In this document: positions 1 to 13,861 of the stretch, in pieces
Layout: the number at the start of each line of letters is the position of its first letter
Numbering within the stretch: the stretch's first letter is position 1
DNA from: Acanthosoma haemorrhoidale
Taxonomy: Eukaryota; Arthropoda; Insecta; Hemiptera; Acanthosomatidae
Assembly: GCA_930367205.1 (NCBI GenBank)
Contig: OV884013.1
Location: 119,265,827-119,329,826, forward strand
DNA: 64,000 nt
Direction: 5' to 3'
Made by a program: the position numbers and the translations under genes
Notes under the pieces: model-generated
Seen by the model: the letters and a program-made list of their open reading frames with translations, nothing else
The model's database searches: none
What the model was told of the DNA's origin: nothing

Positions 1-1622
1 TACATGAGAGAGTAAGACATTTACCTATAGTTTTTTAGGGAAGATTGTAATTTTGTTTACATATTATTGACCTGGAAGTCATGATGTTTCATCAGATAGT
101 TTAGTCCCCATGGGCCATGGTTACATGTCTACGTTTGACCAATGTACAATGTAAATACTGTATACATGAGAGAGTAAGACATTAACCTATCGTTTTTTAG
201 GGAAGATTGTAATTTTGTTTACATATTATTGACCTGGGCGTCATGATGTTTCATCAGATAGTTTAGTCCCCATGGCCATGGTTACATGTCTACGTTTGAC
301 CAATGTACAATGTAAATACTGTATACATGAGAGAGTAAGACATTTACCTATAGTTTTTTAGGGAAGATTGTAATTTTGTTTACATATTATTGACCTGGAA
401 GTCATGATGTTTCATCAGATAGTTTAGTCCCCATGGGCCATGGTTACATGTCTACGTTTGACCAATGTACAATGTAAATACTGTATACATGAGAGAGTAA
501 GACATTTACCTATCGTTTTTTAGGGAAGATTGTAATTTTGTTTACATATTATTGACCTGGGCGTCATGATGTTTCATCAGATAGTTTAGTCCCCATGGGC
601 TATGGTTACATGTCTACGTTTGACCAATGTACAATGTAAATACTGTATACATGAGAGAGTAAGACATTTACCTATCGTTTTTTAGGGAAGATTGTAATTT
701 TGTATACATATTATTGACCTGGGCGTCATGATATTTCATCAGATAGTTTAGTCCCCATGGGGGCCATGGTTACATGTCTACGTTTGACCAATGTACAATG
801 TAAATACTGTATACATGAGAGAGTAAGACATTTACCTATCGTTTTTTAGGGAAGATTGTAATTTTGTATACATATTATTGACCTGGGCGTCATGATATTT
901 CATCAGATAGTTTAGTCCCCATGGGCCATGGTTACATGTCTACGTTTGACCAATGTACAATGTAAATACTGTATACATGAGAGAGTAAGACATTTACCTA
1001 TCGTTTTTTAGGGCAGATTGTAATTTTGTTTACATATTATTGACCTGGGCGTCATGATGTTTCATCAGATAGTTTAGTCCCCTTGGGCCATGGTTACATG
1101 TCTACGTTTGACCAATGTACAATGTGAATACTGTATACATGAGAGAGTAAGACATTTACCTATCGTTTTTTAGGGAAGATTGTAATTTTGTTTACATATT
1201 ATTGACCTGGAAGTCATGATGTTTCATCAGATAGTTTAGTCCCTATGGGCCATGGTTACATGTCTACGTTTGACCAATGTACAATGTAAATACTGTATAC
1301 ATGAGAGAGTAAGACATTTACCTATCGTTTTTTAGGGAAGATTGTAATTTTGTATACATATTATTGACCTGGGCGTCATGATATTTCATCAGATAGTTTA
1401 GTCCCCATGGGCCATGGTTACATGTCTACGTTTGACCAATGTACAATGTAAATACTGTATACATGAGAGAGTAAGACATTTACCTATCGTTTTTTTAGGG
1501 AAGATTGTAATTTTGTATACATATTATTGACCTGGGCGTCATGATGTTTCATCAGATAGTTTAGTCCCCTTGGGCCATGGTTACATGTCTACGTTTGACC
1601 AATGTACAATGTAAATACTGTA
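1..1622 (+). repeat. Satellite 1 higher-order unit, copy 1
   Basis: Ten monomers with a distinctive variant order: tatag/gaagtc first, an attaacc monomer second, gggctatgg fourth, ggggg fifth, gggcag with aatgtgaata seventh, ccctatggg eighth, a T-run one base longer tenth. The same order restarts at exactly 1623. Confidence 0.9.
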
Positions 1623-3244
1623 TACATGAGAGAGTAAGACATTTACCTATAGTTTTTTAGGGAAGATTGTAATTTTGTTTACATATTATTGACCTGGAAG
1701 TCATGATGTTTCATCAGATAGTTTAGTCCCCATGGGCCATGGTTACATGTCTACGTTTGACCAATGTACAATGTAAATACTGTATACATGAGAGAGTAAG
1801 ACATTAACCTATCGTTTTTTAGGGAAGATTGTAATTTTGTTTACATATTATTGACCTGGGCGTCATGATGTTTCATCAGATAGTTTAGTCCCCATGGCCA
1901 TGGTTACATGTCTACGTTTGACCAATGTACAATGTAAATACTGTATACATGAGAGAGTAAGACATTTACCTATAGTTTTTTAGGGAAGATTGTAATTTTG
2001 TTTACATATTATTGACCTGGGCGTCATGATGTTTCATCAGATAGTTTAGTCCCCATGGGCCATGGTTACATGTCTACGTTTGACCAATGTACAATGTAAA
2101 TACTGTATACATGAGAGAGTAAGACATTTACCTATCGTTTTTTAGGGAAGATTGTAATTTTGTTTACATATTATTGACCTGGGCGTCATGATGTTTCATC
2201 AGATAGTTTAGTCCCCATGGGCTATGGTTACATGTCTACGTTTGACCAATGTACAATGTAAATACTGTATACATGAGAGAGTAAGACATTTACCTATCGT
2301 TTTTTAGGGAAGATTGTAATTTTGTATACATATTATTGACCTGGGCGTCATGATATTTCATCAGATAGTTTAGTCCCCATGGGGGCCATGGTTACATGTC
2401 TACGTTTGACCAATGTACAATGTAAATACTGTATACATGAGAGAGTAAGACATTTACCTATCGTTTTTTAGGGAAGATTGTAATTTTGTATACATATTAT
2501 TGACCTGGGCGTCATGATGTTTCATCAGATAGTTTAGTCCCCATGGGCCATGGTTACATGTCTACGTTTGACCAATGTACAATGTAAATACTGTATACAT
2601 GAGAGAGTAAGACATTTACCTATCGTTTTTTAGGGCAGATTGTAATTTTGTTTACATATTATTGACCTGGGCGTCATGATGTTTCATCAGATAGTTTAGT
2701 CCCCTTGGGCCATGGTTACATGTCTACGTTTGACCAATGTACAATGTGAATACTGTATACATGAGAGAGTAAGACATTTACCTATCGTTTTTTAGGGAAG
2801 ATTGTAATTTTGTTTACATATTATTGACCTGGAAGTCATGATGTTTCATCAGATAGTTTAGTCCCTATGGGCCATGGTTACATGTCTACGTTTGACCAAT
2901 GTACAATGTAAATACTGTATACATGAGAGAGTAAGACATTTACCTATCGTTTTTTAGGGAAGATTGTAATTTTGTATACATATTATTGACCTGGGCGTCA
3001 TGATATTTCATCAGATAGTTTAGTCCCCATGGGCCATGGTTACATGTCTACGTTTGACCAATGTACAATGTAAATACTGTATACATGAGAGAGTAAGACA
3101 TTTACCTATCGTTTTTTTAGGGAAGATTGTAATTTTGTATACATATTATTGACCTGGGCGTCATGATATTTCATCAGATAGTTTAGTCCCCATGGGCCAT
3201 GGTTACATGTCTCCGTTTGACCAATGTACAATGTAAATACTGTA
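1623..3244 (+). repeat. Satellite 1 higher-order unit, copy 2
   Basis: Exactly 1,622 bp, the same monomer order as copy 1. It differs in the third monomer (ggcgtc instead of gaagtc) and the tenth, which carries tctccgttt instead of tctacgttt. Confidence 0.9.
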
Positions 3245-4219
3245 TACATGAGAGAGTAAGACATTTACCTATCGTTTTTTAGGGAAGATTGTAATTTTGT
3301 ATACATATTATTGACCTGGGCGTCATGATATTTCATCAGATAGTTTAGTCCCCATGGGGGCCATGGTTACATGTCTACGTTTGACCAATGTACAATGTAA
3401 ATACTGTATACATGAGAGAGTAAGACATTTACCTATCGTTTTTTAGGGAAGATTGTAATTTTGTATACATATTATTGACCTGGGCGTCATGATATTTCAT
3501 CAGATAGTTTAGTCCCCATGGGCCATGGTTACATGTCTACGTTTGACCAATGTACAATGTAAATACTGTATACATGAGAGAGTAAGACATTTACCTATCG
3601 TTTTTTAGGGCAGATTGTAATTTTGTTTACATATTATTGACCTGGGCGTCATGATGTTTCATCAGATAGTTTAGTCCCCTTGGGCCATGGTTACATGTCT
3701 ACGTTTGACCAATGTACAATGTGAATACTGTATACATGAGAGAGTAAGACATTTACCTATCGTTTTTTAGGGAAGATTGTAATTTTGTTTACATATTATT
3801 GACCTGGAAGTCATGATGTTTCATCAGATAGTTTAGTCCCTATGGGCCATGGTTACATGTCTACGTTTGACCAATGTACAATGTAAATACTGTATACATG
3901 AGAGAGTAAGACATTTACCTATCGTTTTTTAGGGAAGATTGTAATTTTGTATACATATTATTGACCTGGGCGTCATGATATTTCATCAGATAGTTTAGTC
4001 CCCATGGGCCATGGTTACATGTCTACGTTTGACCAATGTACAATGTAAATACTGTATACATGAGAGAGTAAGACATTTACCTATCGTTTTTTTAGGGAAG
4101 ATTGTAATTTTGTATACATATTATTGACCTGGGCGTCATGATGTTTCATCAGATAGTTTAGTCCCCTTGGGCCATGGTTACATGTCTACGTTTGACCAAT
4201 GTACAATGTAAATACTGTA
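3245..4219 (+). repeat. Satellite 1 partial higher-order unit (six monomers)
   Basis: A 975-bp block matching monomers 5 to 10 of the higher-order unit, inserted between two full units. This is the product expected from unequal crossover out of step by four monomers. Confidence 0.8.
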
Positions 4220-5841
4220 TACATGAGAGAGTAAGACATTTACCTATAGTTTTTTAGGGAAGATTGTAATTTTGTTTACATATTATTGACCTGGAAGTCA
4301 TGATGTTTCATCAGATAGTTTAGTCCCCATGGGCCATGGTTACATGTCTACGTTTGACCAATGTACAATGTAAATACTGTATACATGAGAGAGTAAGACA
4401 TTAACCTATCGTTTTTTAGGGAAGATTGTAATTTTGTTTACATATTATTGACCTGGGCGTCATGATGTTTCATCAGATAGTTTAGTCCCCATGGCCATGG
4501 TTACATGTCTACGTTTGACCAATGTACAATGTAAATACTGTATACATGAGAGAGTAAGACATTTACCTATAGTTTTTTAGGGAAGATTGTAATTTTGTAT
4601 ACATATTATTGACCTGGAAGTCATGATGTTTCATCAGATAGTTTAGTCCCCATGGGCCATGGTTACATGTCTACGTTTGACCAATGTACAATGTAAATAC
4701 TGTATACATGAGAGAGTAAGACATTTACCTATCGTTTTTTAGGGAAGATTGTAATTTTGTTTACATATTATTGACCTGGGCGTCATGATGTTTCATCAGA
4801 TAGTTTAGTCCCCATGGGCTATGGTTACATGTCTACGTTTGACCAATGTACAATGTAAATACTGTATACATGAGAGAGTAAGACATTTACCTATCGTTTT
4901 TTAGGGAAGATTGTAATTTTGTATACATATTATTGACCTGGGCGTCATGATATTTCATCAGATAGTTTAGTCCCCATGGGGGCCATGGTTACATGTCTAC
5001 GTTTGACCAATGTACAATGTAAATACTGTATACATGAGAGAGTAAGACATTTACCTATCGTTTTTTAGGGAAGATTGTAATTTTGTATACATATTATTGA
5101 CCTGGGCGTCATGATATTTCATCAGATAGTTTAGTCCCCATGGGCCATGGTTACATGTCTACGTTTGACCAATGTACAATGTAAATACTGTATACATGAG
5201 AGAGTAAGACATTTACCTATCGTTTTTTAGGGCAGATTGTAATTTTGTTTACATATTATTGACCTGGGCGTCATGATGTTTCATCAGATAGTTTAGTCCC
5301 CTTGGGCCATGGTTACATGTCTACGTTTGACCAATGTACAATGTGAATACTGTATACATGAGAGAGTAAGACATTTACCTATCGTTTTTTAGGGAAGATT
5401 GTAATTTTGTTTACATATTATTGACCTGGAAGTCATGATGTTTCATCAGATAGTTTAGTCCCTATGGGCCATGGTTACATGTCTACGTTTGACCAATGTA
5501 CAATGTAAATACTGTATACATGAGAGAGTAAGACATTTACCTATCGTTTTTTAGGGAAGATTGTAATTTTGTTTACATATTATTGACCTGGGCGTCATGA
5601 TATTTCATCAGATAGTTTAGTCCCCATGGGCCATGGTTACATGTCTACGTTTGACCAATGTACAATGTAAATACTGTATACATGAGAGAGTAAGACATTT
5701 ACCTATCGTTTTTTTAGGGAAGATTGTAATTTTGTATACATATTATTGACCTGGGCGTCATGATATTTCATCAGATAGTTTAGTCCCCATGGGCCATGGT
5801 TACATGTCTCCGTTTGACCAATGTACAATGTAAATACTGTA
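4220..5841 (+). repeat. Satellite 1 higher-order unit, copy 3
   Basis: A third 1,622-bp unit with the same ten-monomer order, ending in the tctccgttt variant as copy 2 does. Confidence 0.88.
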
Positions 5842-6003
5842 TACATGAGAGAGTAAGACATTTACCTATCGTTTTTTAGGGAAGATTGTAATTTTGTATA
5901 CATATTATTGACCTGGGCGTCATGATATTTCATCAGATAGTTTAGTCCCCATGGGCCATGGTTACATGTCTACGTTTGACCAATGTACAATGTAAATACT
6001 GTA

Positions 6004-7625
6004 TACATGAGAGAGTAAGACATTTACCTATCGTTTTTTAGGGAAGATTGTAATTTTGTATACATATTATTGACCTGGGCGTCATGATATTTCATCAGAT
6101 AGTTTAGTCCCCATGGGGGCCATGGTTACATGTCTACGTTTGACCAATGTACAATGTAAATACTGTATACATGAGAGAGTAAGACATTTACCTATCGTTT
6201 TTTAGGGAAGATTGTAATTTTGTTTACATATTATTGACCTGGGCGTCATGATGTTTCATCAGATAGTTTAGTCCCCATGGGCCATGGTTACATGTCTACG
6301 TTTGACCAATGTACAATGTAAATACTGTATACATGAGAGAGTAAGACATTTACCTATCGTTTTTTAGGGAAGATTGTAATTTTGTATACATATTATTGAC
6401 CTGGGCGTCATGATATTTCATCAGATAGTTTAGTCCCCATGGGCCATGGTTACATGTCTACCTTTGACCAATGTACAATGTAAATACTGTATACATGAGA
6501 GAGTAAGACATTTACCTATCGTTTTTTAGGGCAGATTGTAATTTTGTTTACATATTATTGACCTGGGCGTCATGATATTTCATCAGATAGTTTAGTCCCC
6601 ATGGGCCATGGTTACATGTCTACGTTTGACCAATGTACAATGTAAATACTGTATACATGAGAGAGTAAGACATTAACCTATCGTTTTTTAGGGAAGATTG
6701 TAATTTTGTTTACATATTATTGACCTGGGCGTCATGATGTTTCATCAGATAGTTTAGTCCCCATGGCCATGGTTACATGTCTACGTTTGACCAATGTACA
6801 ATGTAAATACTGTATACATGAGAGAGTAAGACATTTACCTATCGTTTTTTAGGGAAGATTGTAATTTTGTATACATATTATTGACCTGGGCGTCATGATA
6901 TTTCATCAGATAGTTTAGTCCCCATGGGGGCCATGGTTACATGTCTACGTTTGACCAATGTACAATGTAAATACTGTATACATGAGAGAGTAAGACATTT
7001 ACCTATCGTTTTTTAGGGAAGATTGTAATTTTGTTTACATATTATTGACCTGGGCGTCATGATGTTTCATCAGATAGTTTAGTCCCCATGGGCCATGGTT
7101 ACATGTCTACGTTTGACCAATGTACAATGTAAATACTGTATACATGAGAGAGTAAGACATTTACCTATCGTTTTTTAGGGAAGATTGTAATTTTGTATAC
7201 ATATTATTGACCTGGGCGTCATGATATTTCATCAGATAGTTTAGTCCCCATGGGCCATGGTTACATGTCTACCTTTGACCAATGTACAATGTAAATACTG
7301 TATACATGAGAGAGTAAGACATTTACCTATCGTTTTTTAGGGCAGATTGTAATTTTGTTTACATATTATTGACCTGGGCGTCATGATATTTCATCAGATA
7401 GTTTAGTCCCCATGGGCCATGGTTACATGTCTACGTTTGACCAATGTACAATGTAAATACTGTATACATGAGAGAGTAAGACATTAACCTATCGTTTTTT
7501 AGGGAAGATTGTAATTTTGTTTACATATTATTGACCTGGGCGTCATGATGTTTCATCAGATAGTTTAGTCCCCATGGCCATGGTTACATGTCTACGTTTG
7601 ACCAATGTACAATGTAAATACTGTA
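6004..7625 (+). repeat. Tandem duplication of an 811-bp five-monomer block in satellite 1
   Basis: 6004-6814 and 6815-7625 are the same five monomers in the same order: ggggg, tttac/atgttt, a monomer with the rare tctaccttt, gggcag/atattt, attaacc. The rare tctaccttt change recurs only once more, near 10673, marking a larger segmental copy of this area downstream. Confidence 0.85.
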
Positions 7626-10600
7626 TACATGAGAGAGTAAGACATTTACCTATAGTTTTTTAGGGAAGATTGTAATTTTGTTTACATATTATTGACCTGG
7701 AAGTCATGATGTTTCATCAGATAGTTTAGTCCCCATGGCCATGGTTACATGTCTACGTTTGACCAATGTACAATGTAAATACTGTATACATGAGAGAGTA
7801 AGACATTTACCTATAGTTTTTTAGGGAAGATTGTAATTTTGTTTACATATTATTGACCTGGAAGTCATGATGTTTCATCAGATAGTTTAGTCCCCATGGG
7901 CCATGGTTACATGTCTACGTTTGACCAATGTACAATGTAAATACTGTATACATGAGAGAGTAAGACATTAACCTATCGTTTTTTAGGGAAGATTGTAATT
8001 TTGTTTACATATTATTGACCTGGGCGTCATGATGTTTCATCAGATACTTTAGTCCCCATGGCCATGGTTACATGTCTACGTTTGACCAATGTACAATGTA
8101 AATACTGTATACATGAGAGAGTAAGACATTTACCTATAGTTTTTTAGGGAAGATTGTAATTTTGTTTACATATTATTGACCTGGAAGTCATGATGTTTCA
8201 TCAGATAGTTTAGTCCCCATGGGCCATGGTTACATGTCTACGTTTGACCAATGTACAATGTAAATACTGTATACATGAGAGAGTAAGACATTTACCTATC
8301 GTTTTTTAGGGAAGATTGTAATTTTGTTTACATATTATTGACCTGGGCGTCATGATGTTTCATCAGATAGTTTAGTCCCCATGGGCTATGGTTACATGTC
8401 TACGTTTGACCAATGTACAATGTAAATACTGTATACATGAGAGAGTAAGACATTTACCTATCGTTTTTTAGGGAAGATTGTAATTTTGTATACATATTAT
8501 TGACCTGGGCGTCATGATATTTCATCAGATAGTTTAGTCCCCATGGGGGCCATGGTTACATGTCTACGTTTGACCAATGTACAATGTAAATACTGTATAC
8601 ATGAGAGAGTAAGACATTTACCTATCGTTTTTTAGGGAAGATTGTAATTTTGTTTACATATTATTGACCTGGAAGTCATGATGTTTCATCAGATAGTTTA
8701 GTCCCTATGGGCCATGGTTACATGTCTACGTTTGACCAATGTACAATGTAAATACTGTATACATGAGAGAGTAAGACATTTACCTATCGTTTTTTAGGGA
8801 AGATTGTAATTTTGTATACATATTATTGACCTGGGCGTCATGATATTTCATCAGATAGTTTAGTCCCCATGGGCCATGGTTACATGTCTACGTTTGACCA
8901 ATGTACAATGTAAATACTGTATACATGAGAGAGTAAGACATTTACCTATCGTTTTTTTAGGGAAGATTGTAATTTTGTATACATATTATTGACCTGGGCG
9001 TCATGATGTTTCATCAGATAGTTTAGTCCCCTTGGGCCATGGTTACATGTCTACGTTTGACCAATGTACAATGTAAATACTGTATACATGAGAGAGTAAG
9101 ACATTTACCTATAGTTTTTTAGGGAAGATTGTAATTTTGTTTACATATTATTGACCTGGAAGTCATGATGTTTCATCAGATAGTTTAGTCCCCATGGGCC
9201 ATGGTTACATGTCTACGTTTGACCAATGTACAATGTAAATACTGTATACATGAGAGAGTAAGACATTAACCTATCGTTTTTTAGGGAAGATTGTAATTTT
9301 GTTTACATATTATTGACCTGGGCGTCATGATGTTTCATCAGATAGTTTAGTCCCCATGGCCATGGTTACATGTCTACGTTTGACCAATGTACAATGTAAA
9401 TACTGTATACATGAGAGAGTAAGACATTTACCTATAGTTTTTTAGGGAAGATTGTAATTTTGTTTACATATTATTGACCTGGAAGTCATGATGTTTCATC
9501 AGATAGTTTAGTCCCCATGGGCCATGGTTACATGTCTACGTTTGACCAATGTACAATGTAAATACTGTATACATGAGAGAGTAAGACATTTACCTATCGT
9601 TTTTTAGGGAAGATTGTAATTTTGTTTACATATTATTGACCTGGAAGTCATGATGTTTCATCAGATAGTTTAGTCCCTATGGGCCATGGTTACATGTCTA
9701 CGTTTGACCAATGTACAATGTAAATACTGTATACATGAGAGAGTAAGACATTTACCTATCGTTTTTTAGGGAAGATTGTAATTTTGTATACATATTATTG
9801 ACCTGGGCGTCATGATATTTCATCAGATAGTTTAGTCCCCATGGGCCATGGTTACATGTCTACGTTTGACCAATGTACAATGTAAATACTGTATACATGA
9901 GAGAGTAAGACATTTACCTATCGTTTTTTTAGGGAAGATTGTAATTTTGTATACATATTATTGACCTGGGCGTCATGATATTTCATCAGATAGTTTAGTC
10001 CCCATGGGCCATGGTTACATGTCTCCGTTTGACCAATGTACAATGTAAATACTGTATACATGAGAGAGTAAGACATTTACCTATCGTTTTTTAGGGAAGA
10101 TTGTAATTTTGTATACATATTATTGACCTGGGCGTCATGATATTTCATCAGATAGTTTAGTCCCCATGGGCCATGGTTACATGTCTACGTTTGACCAATG
10201 TACAATGTAAATACTGTATACATGAGAGAGTAAGACATTTACCTATCGTTTTTTAGGGAAGATTGTAATTTTGTATACATATTATTGACCTGGGCGTCAT
10301 GATATTTCATCAGATAGTTTAGTCCCCATGGGGGCCATGGTTACATGTCTACGTTTGACCAATGTACAATGTAAATACTGTATACATGAGAGAGTAAGAC
10401 ATTTACCTATCGTTTTTTAGGGAAGATTGTAATTTTGTTTACATATTATTGACCTGGGCGTCATGATGTTTCATCAGATAGTTTAGTCCCCATGGGCCAT
10501 GGTTACATGTCTACGTTTGACCAATGTACAATGTAAATACTGTATACATGAGAGAGTAAGACATTTACCTATCGTTTTTTAGGGAAGATTGTAATTTTGT

Positions 10601-12298
10601 ATACATATTATTGACCTGGGCGTCATGATATTTCATCAGATAGTTTAGTCCCCATGGGCCATGGTTACATGTCTACCTTTGACCAATGTACAATGTAAAT
10701 ACTGTATACATGAGAGAGTAAGACATTTACCTATCGTTTTTTAGGGAAGATTGTAATTTTGTTTACATATTATTGACCTGGGCGTCATGATATTTCATCA
10801 GATAGTTTAGTCCCCATGGGTATGGTTACATGTCTCCGTTTGACCAATGTACAATGTAAATACTGTATAGATGAGAGAGTAAGACATTTACCTATCGTTT
10901 TTTAGGGCAGATTGTAATTTTGTTTACATATTATTGACCTGGGCGTCATGATATTTCATCAGATAGTTTAGTCCCCATGGGCCATGGTTACATGTCTACG
11001 TTTGACCAATGTACAATGTAAATACTGTATACATGAGAGAGTAAGACATTAACCTATCGTTTTTTAGGGAAGATTGTAATTTTGTTTACATATTATTGAC
11101 CTGGGCGTCATGATGTTTCATCAGATAGTTTAGTCCCCATGGCCATGGTTACATGTCTACGTTTGACCAATGTACAATGTAAATACTGTATACATGAGAG
11201 AGTAAGACATTTACCTATAGTTTTTTAGGGAAGATTGTAATTTTGTTTACATATTATTGACCTGGAAGTCATGATGTTTCATCAGATAGTTTAGTCCCCA
11301 TGGCCATGGTTACATGTCTACGTTTGACCAATGTACAATGTAAATACTGTATACATGAGAGAGTAAGACATTTACCTATAGTTTTTTAGGGAAGATTGTA
11401 ATTTTGTTTACATATTATTGACCTGGAAGTCATGATGTTTCATCAGATAGTTTAGTCCCCATGGGCCATGGTTACATGTCTACGTTTGACCAATGTACAA
11501 TGTAAATACTGTATACATGAGAGAGTAAGACATTAACCTATCGTTTTTTAGGGAAGATTGTAATTTTGTTTACATATTATTGACCTGGGCGTCATGATGT
11601 TTCATCAGATACTTTAGTCCCCATGGCCATGGTTACATGTCTACGTTTGACCAATGTACAATGTAAATACTGTATACATGAGAGAGTAAGACATTTACCT
11701 ATAGTTTTTTAGGGAAGATTGTAATTTTGTTTACATATTATTGACCTGGAAGTCATGATGTTTCATCAGATAGTTTAGTCCCCATGGGCCATGGTTACAT
11801 GTCTACGTTTGACCAATGTACAATGTAAATACTGTATACATGAGAGAGTAAGACATTTACCTATCGTTTTTTAGGGAAGATTGTAATTTTGTATACATAT
11901 TATTGACCTGGGCGTCATGATATTTCATCAGATAGTTTAGTCCCCATGGGGGCCATGGTTACATGTCTACGTTTGACCAATGTACAATGTAAATACTGTA
12001 TACATGAGAGAGTAAGACATTTACCTATCGTTTTTTAGGGAAGATTGTAATTTTGTATACATATTATTGACCTGGGCGTCATGATATTTCATCAGATAGT
12101 TTAGTCCCCATGGGCCATGGTTACATGTCTACGTTTGACCAATGTACAATGTAAATACTGTATACATGAGAGAGTAAGACATTTACCTATCGTTTTTTAG
12201 GGCAGATTGTAATTTTGTTTACATATTATTGACCTGGGCGTCATGATATTTTATCAGATAGTTTAGTCCCCATGGGCCATGCTTACATGTCTACGTTT

Positions 12299-12319
12299 AA
12301 ATAAAGATTAAAAAAAAAA
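12299..12319 (+). promoter_or_regulatory. Poly(A) signal and A-tract at the end of satellite 1
   Basis: The last monomer breaks off after ctacgttt and is followed at once by AATAAA (12300-12305) and ten A residues (12310-12319). This is the layout of a retrotransposed 3' end, not a random satellite border. No target duplication can be checked because the left end of the array lies outside the window. Confidence 0.5.
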
Positions 12320-12757
12320 TGTTACCCTTGTCAATATAAACATTTTTAAAAACAACAGTTAGTTTATACATCTGATACATAAACCGACAACGACACTCTA
12401 CTTTTACAACATATGATGGCAATACTGTAATTGTATCTGAAAAGATAAAGAGACAAAGAAAAAATATTTTCATTTGAAGTTCTTTTTTTCCGTTATAAAC
12501 AAGAAAAAATAATTAGCACGAAAACGCGAAACAATTATCCATACATTCCCAGACCTATTTGTAAGTTGGGGATGGAAATTCACCGCTCTGGCAAGAAATC
12601 AATCTCCAACGTGGCCGTCCTTCCATCCCATCTATCCAAGCCAATAAAGTATTTATATCAGTTATATGCTATTTGATATGGTAGTCAATGGCGACAATAA
12701 CTACAGATATATATTGGCAAGGCAACGAAGGGTAAAATATCCCCAGTTTTCTCATTC
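12320..12757. other. AT-rich spacer, no gene seen
   Basis: AT-rich single-copy-looking sequence between the satellite A-tract and the next Jockey fragment. I see no ORF, splice pair or repeat in it. Confidence 0.5.
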
Positions 12758-13431
12758 TACTATCTGGGTATAAACTACTCATTTTAGTAATAAACTAAAA
12801 ACAGTACGATACAGGTCTTACCGGCTATCGCACTTGCTAACCTCACCCAATCTGTCGCTTCGTCTCAAACTGATGATCTATAAATGTATCCTCTGGCCAG
12901 CCCTGCTGTACGGTGCCCCGCTATTTACCCACTTGACTGACAATACAACCAAATGTCTCCAACACTTCCAGAATGGGATCATGCGAAAAGTGGTCTCTCT
13001 CGAGAGGTTAAAGAACCTGCACCCGCTGCTTGGTGTCCCGTCGGTGGATCAATTCATCCTCCGGAGACACATCAAGTTTTTTGACTCGTTGCAGCACCTG
13101 ACCAACCCAGTGTTTAACACTACGACCCCACCACCCCTCCTGCATCGATGGCAACAGACTGTCTGGGGGAAATGAGGTTAAGAATTAACCTTTTTAAGTT
13201 TTATCAAAAAGGTTAGCCCCATCACCTTGTAGAGACTTGTCAATGAAGCCAAGTACATTGTGTATCATTGTTCTTGTATTGATTATATAACTTCTATACC
13301 GATTCAGACCTTGTATAGAATGTACCGATAGTACAGGACATATAAAGTGTAATATGTAAATAGATTCGCCTCAGAATCTATAGTAAATAATAGTTTTGTC
13401 ATTTTTTAATGGGATTGGGATAAAAAAAAAA
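12758..13431 (+). pseudogene. Jockey-type non-LTR retrotransposon, 3' end of reverse transcriptase (family B)
   Basis: A 5'-truncated fragment of the reverse transcriptase C-terminal region. The trace starts at YYLGIN (12758), is broken by stops, and then reads cleanly through SLRLKLMIYK, PALLYGAPLF and RRHIKFFDSLQHLTNP, with the PPPLLHRWQ end motif just before the stop at about 13175. The same motif order is seen in the copy at 33.3-34.1 kb, including the conserved leucine-rich IYK segment and the HIKFFDS block. Apparent initiation at 12834 would use TTG, so that start is not meaningful. The 3' UTR runs to an A-tract at 13422-13431. The catalytic palm (YADD) is not included. This is a dead fragment, not a gene. 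Confidence 0.85.
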
Positions 13432-13438
13432 CATGTAA

Positions 13439-13861
13439 TTAAGTCCCCGAGGGTGGTGGGTGAGCGTGAGGGGAGCAATTTAAATGTCATTTTTCTCAAA
13501 TATCTCGCCAAGTAGTAATTTTAGCAAAAATGTCTCTTTATAAAAAATTAAATTAAACAATATTTCCTTTACAAATGATTTTATTCATTTTTTACGTCGA
13601 GTATATATGGTTTAGAAGGTAGTGAGGGTTAAAAAACAGAAATTTTCACAAATAAACCGCTTTAACCAAAATTGGGGAAATTCCTGTTTATTTCAGCCCT
13701 CGCTATCTCCTAAGCCTTTGACTCAGAGGGAAAAATAAATATGATTATGTTCATAGCAAATTTTGTGTATTTTAATTTTGTATAAGAAGTACTTTTTGCT
13801 AAAATCACTAATTTGGGAAATATTTATGAAAAAAATCACCTCTAACCCTCGGTGACTTTAA
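13439..13861. mobile_element. Foldback MITE flanked by TTAA
   Basis: Almost the whole 423 bp is one imperfect inverted repeat. The left arm starts TTAA-gtccccgagggt, and the right arm, read on the other strand, starts TTAA-agtcaccgagggtt. Matching blocks follow in order: agtaattttagcaaaaa against agtgattttagcaaaaa, gtgagggtt against gcgagggct, and cagaaattttc against caggaatttcc near the centre (about 13650). There is no ORF. TTAA at both ends suggests piggyBac-type mobilisation, but the family is not certain. Confidence 0.7.

Larger units (their letters stand above)
1..12298 (+). repeat. Satellite 1: about 162-bp monomers in higher-order repeats
   Basis: About 76 head-to-tail monomers, each beginning at tacatgagagagtaag. 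Most are 162 bp. Variants of 161 (catggccatgg), 163 (an extra T in the T-run) and 164 bp (catgggggccatgg) occur. Diagnostic differences (tatag or tatcg, tttac or tatac, gaagtc or ggcgtc, atgttt or atattt, gggaag or gggcag) recur in a fixed order, giving a 10-monomer higher-order unit. Each monomer has short dyads: gtatac, ccatgg(g)ccatgg, and tgatg-ttt-catca. The array is open at the left window edge and stops abruptly at 12298. There is no long ORF. Confidence 0.98.

Noticed and set aside
1..12298. CRISPR-like array
   Set aside because: Whole monomers repeat without unique spacers; this is a satellite.
1..12298. CENP-B box in satellite 1
   Set aside because: I looked for the TTCG....A..CGGG pattern and did not find it in the monomer.
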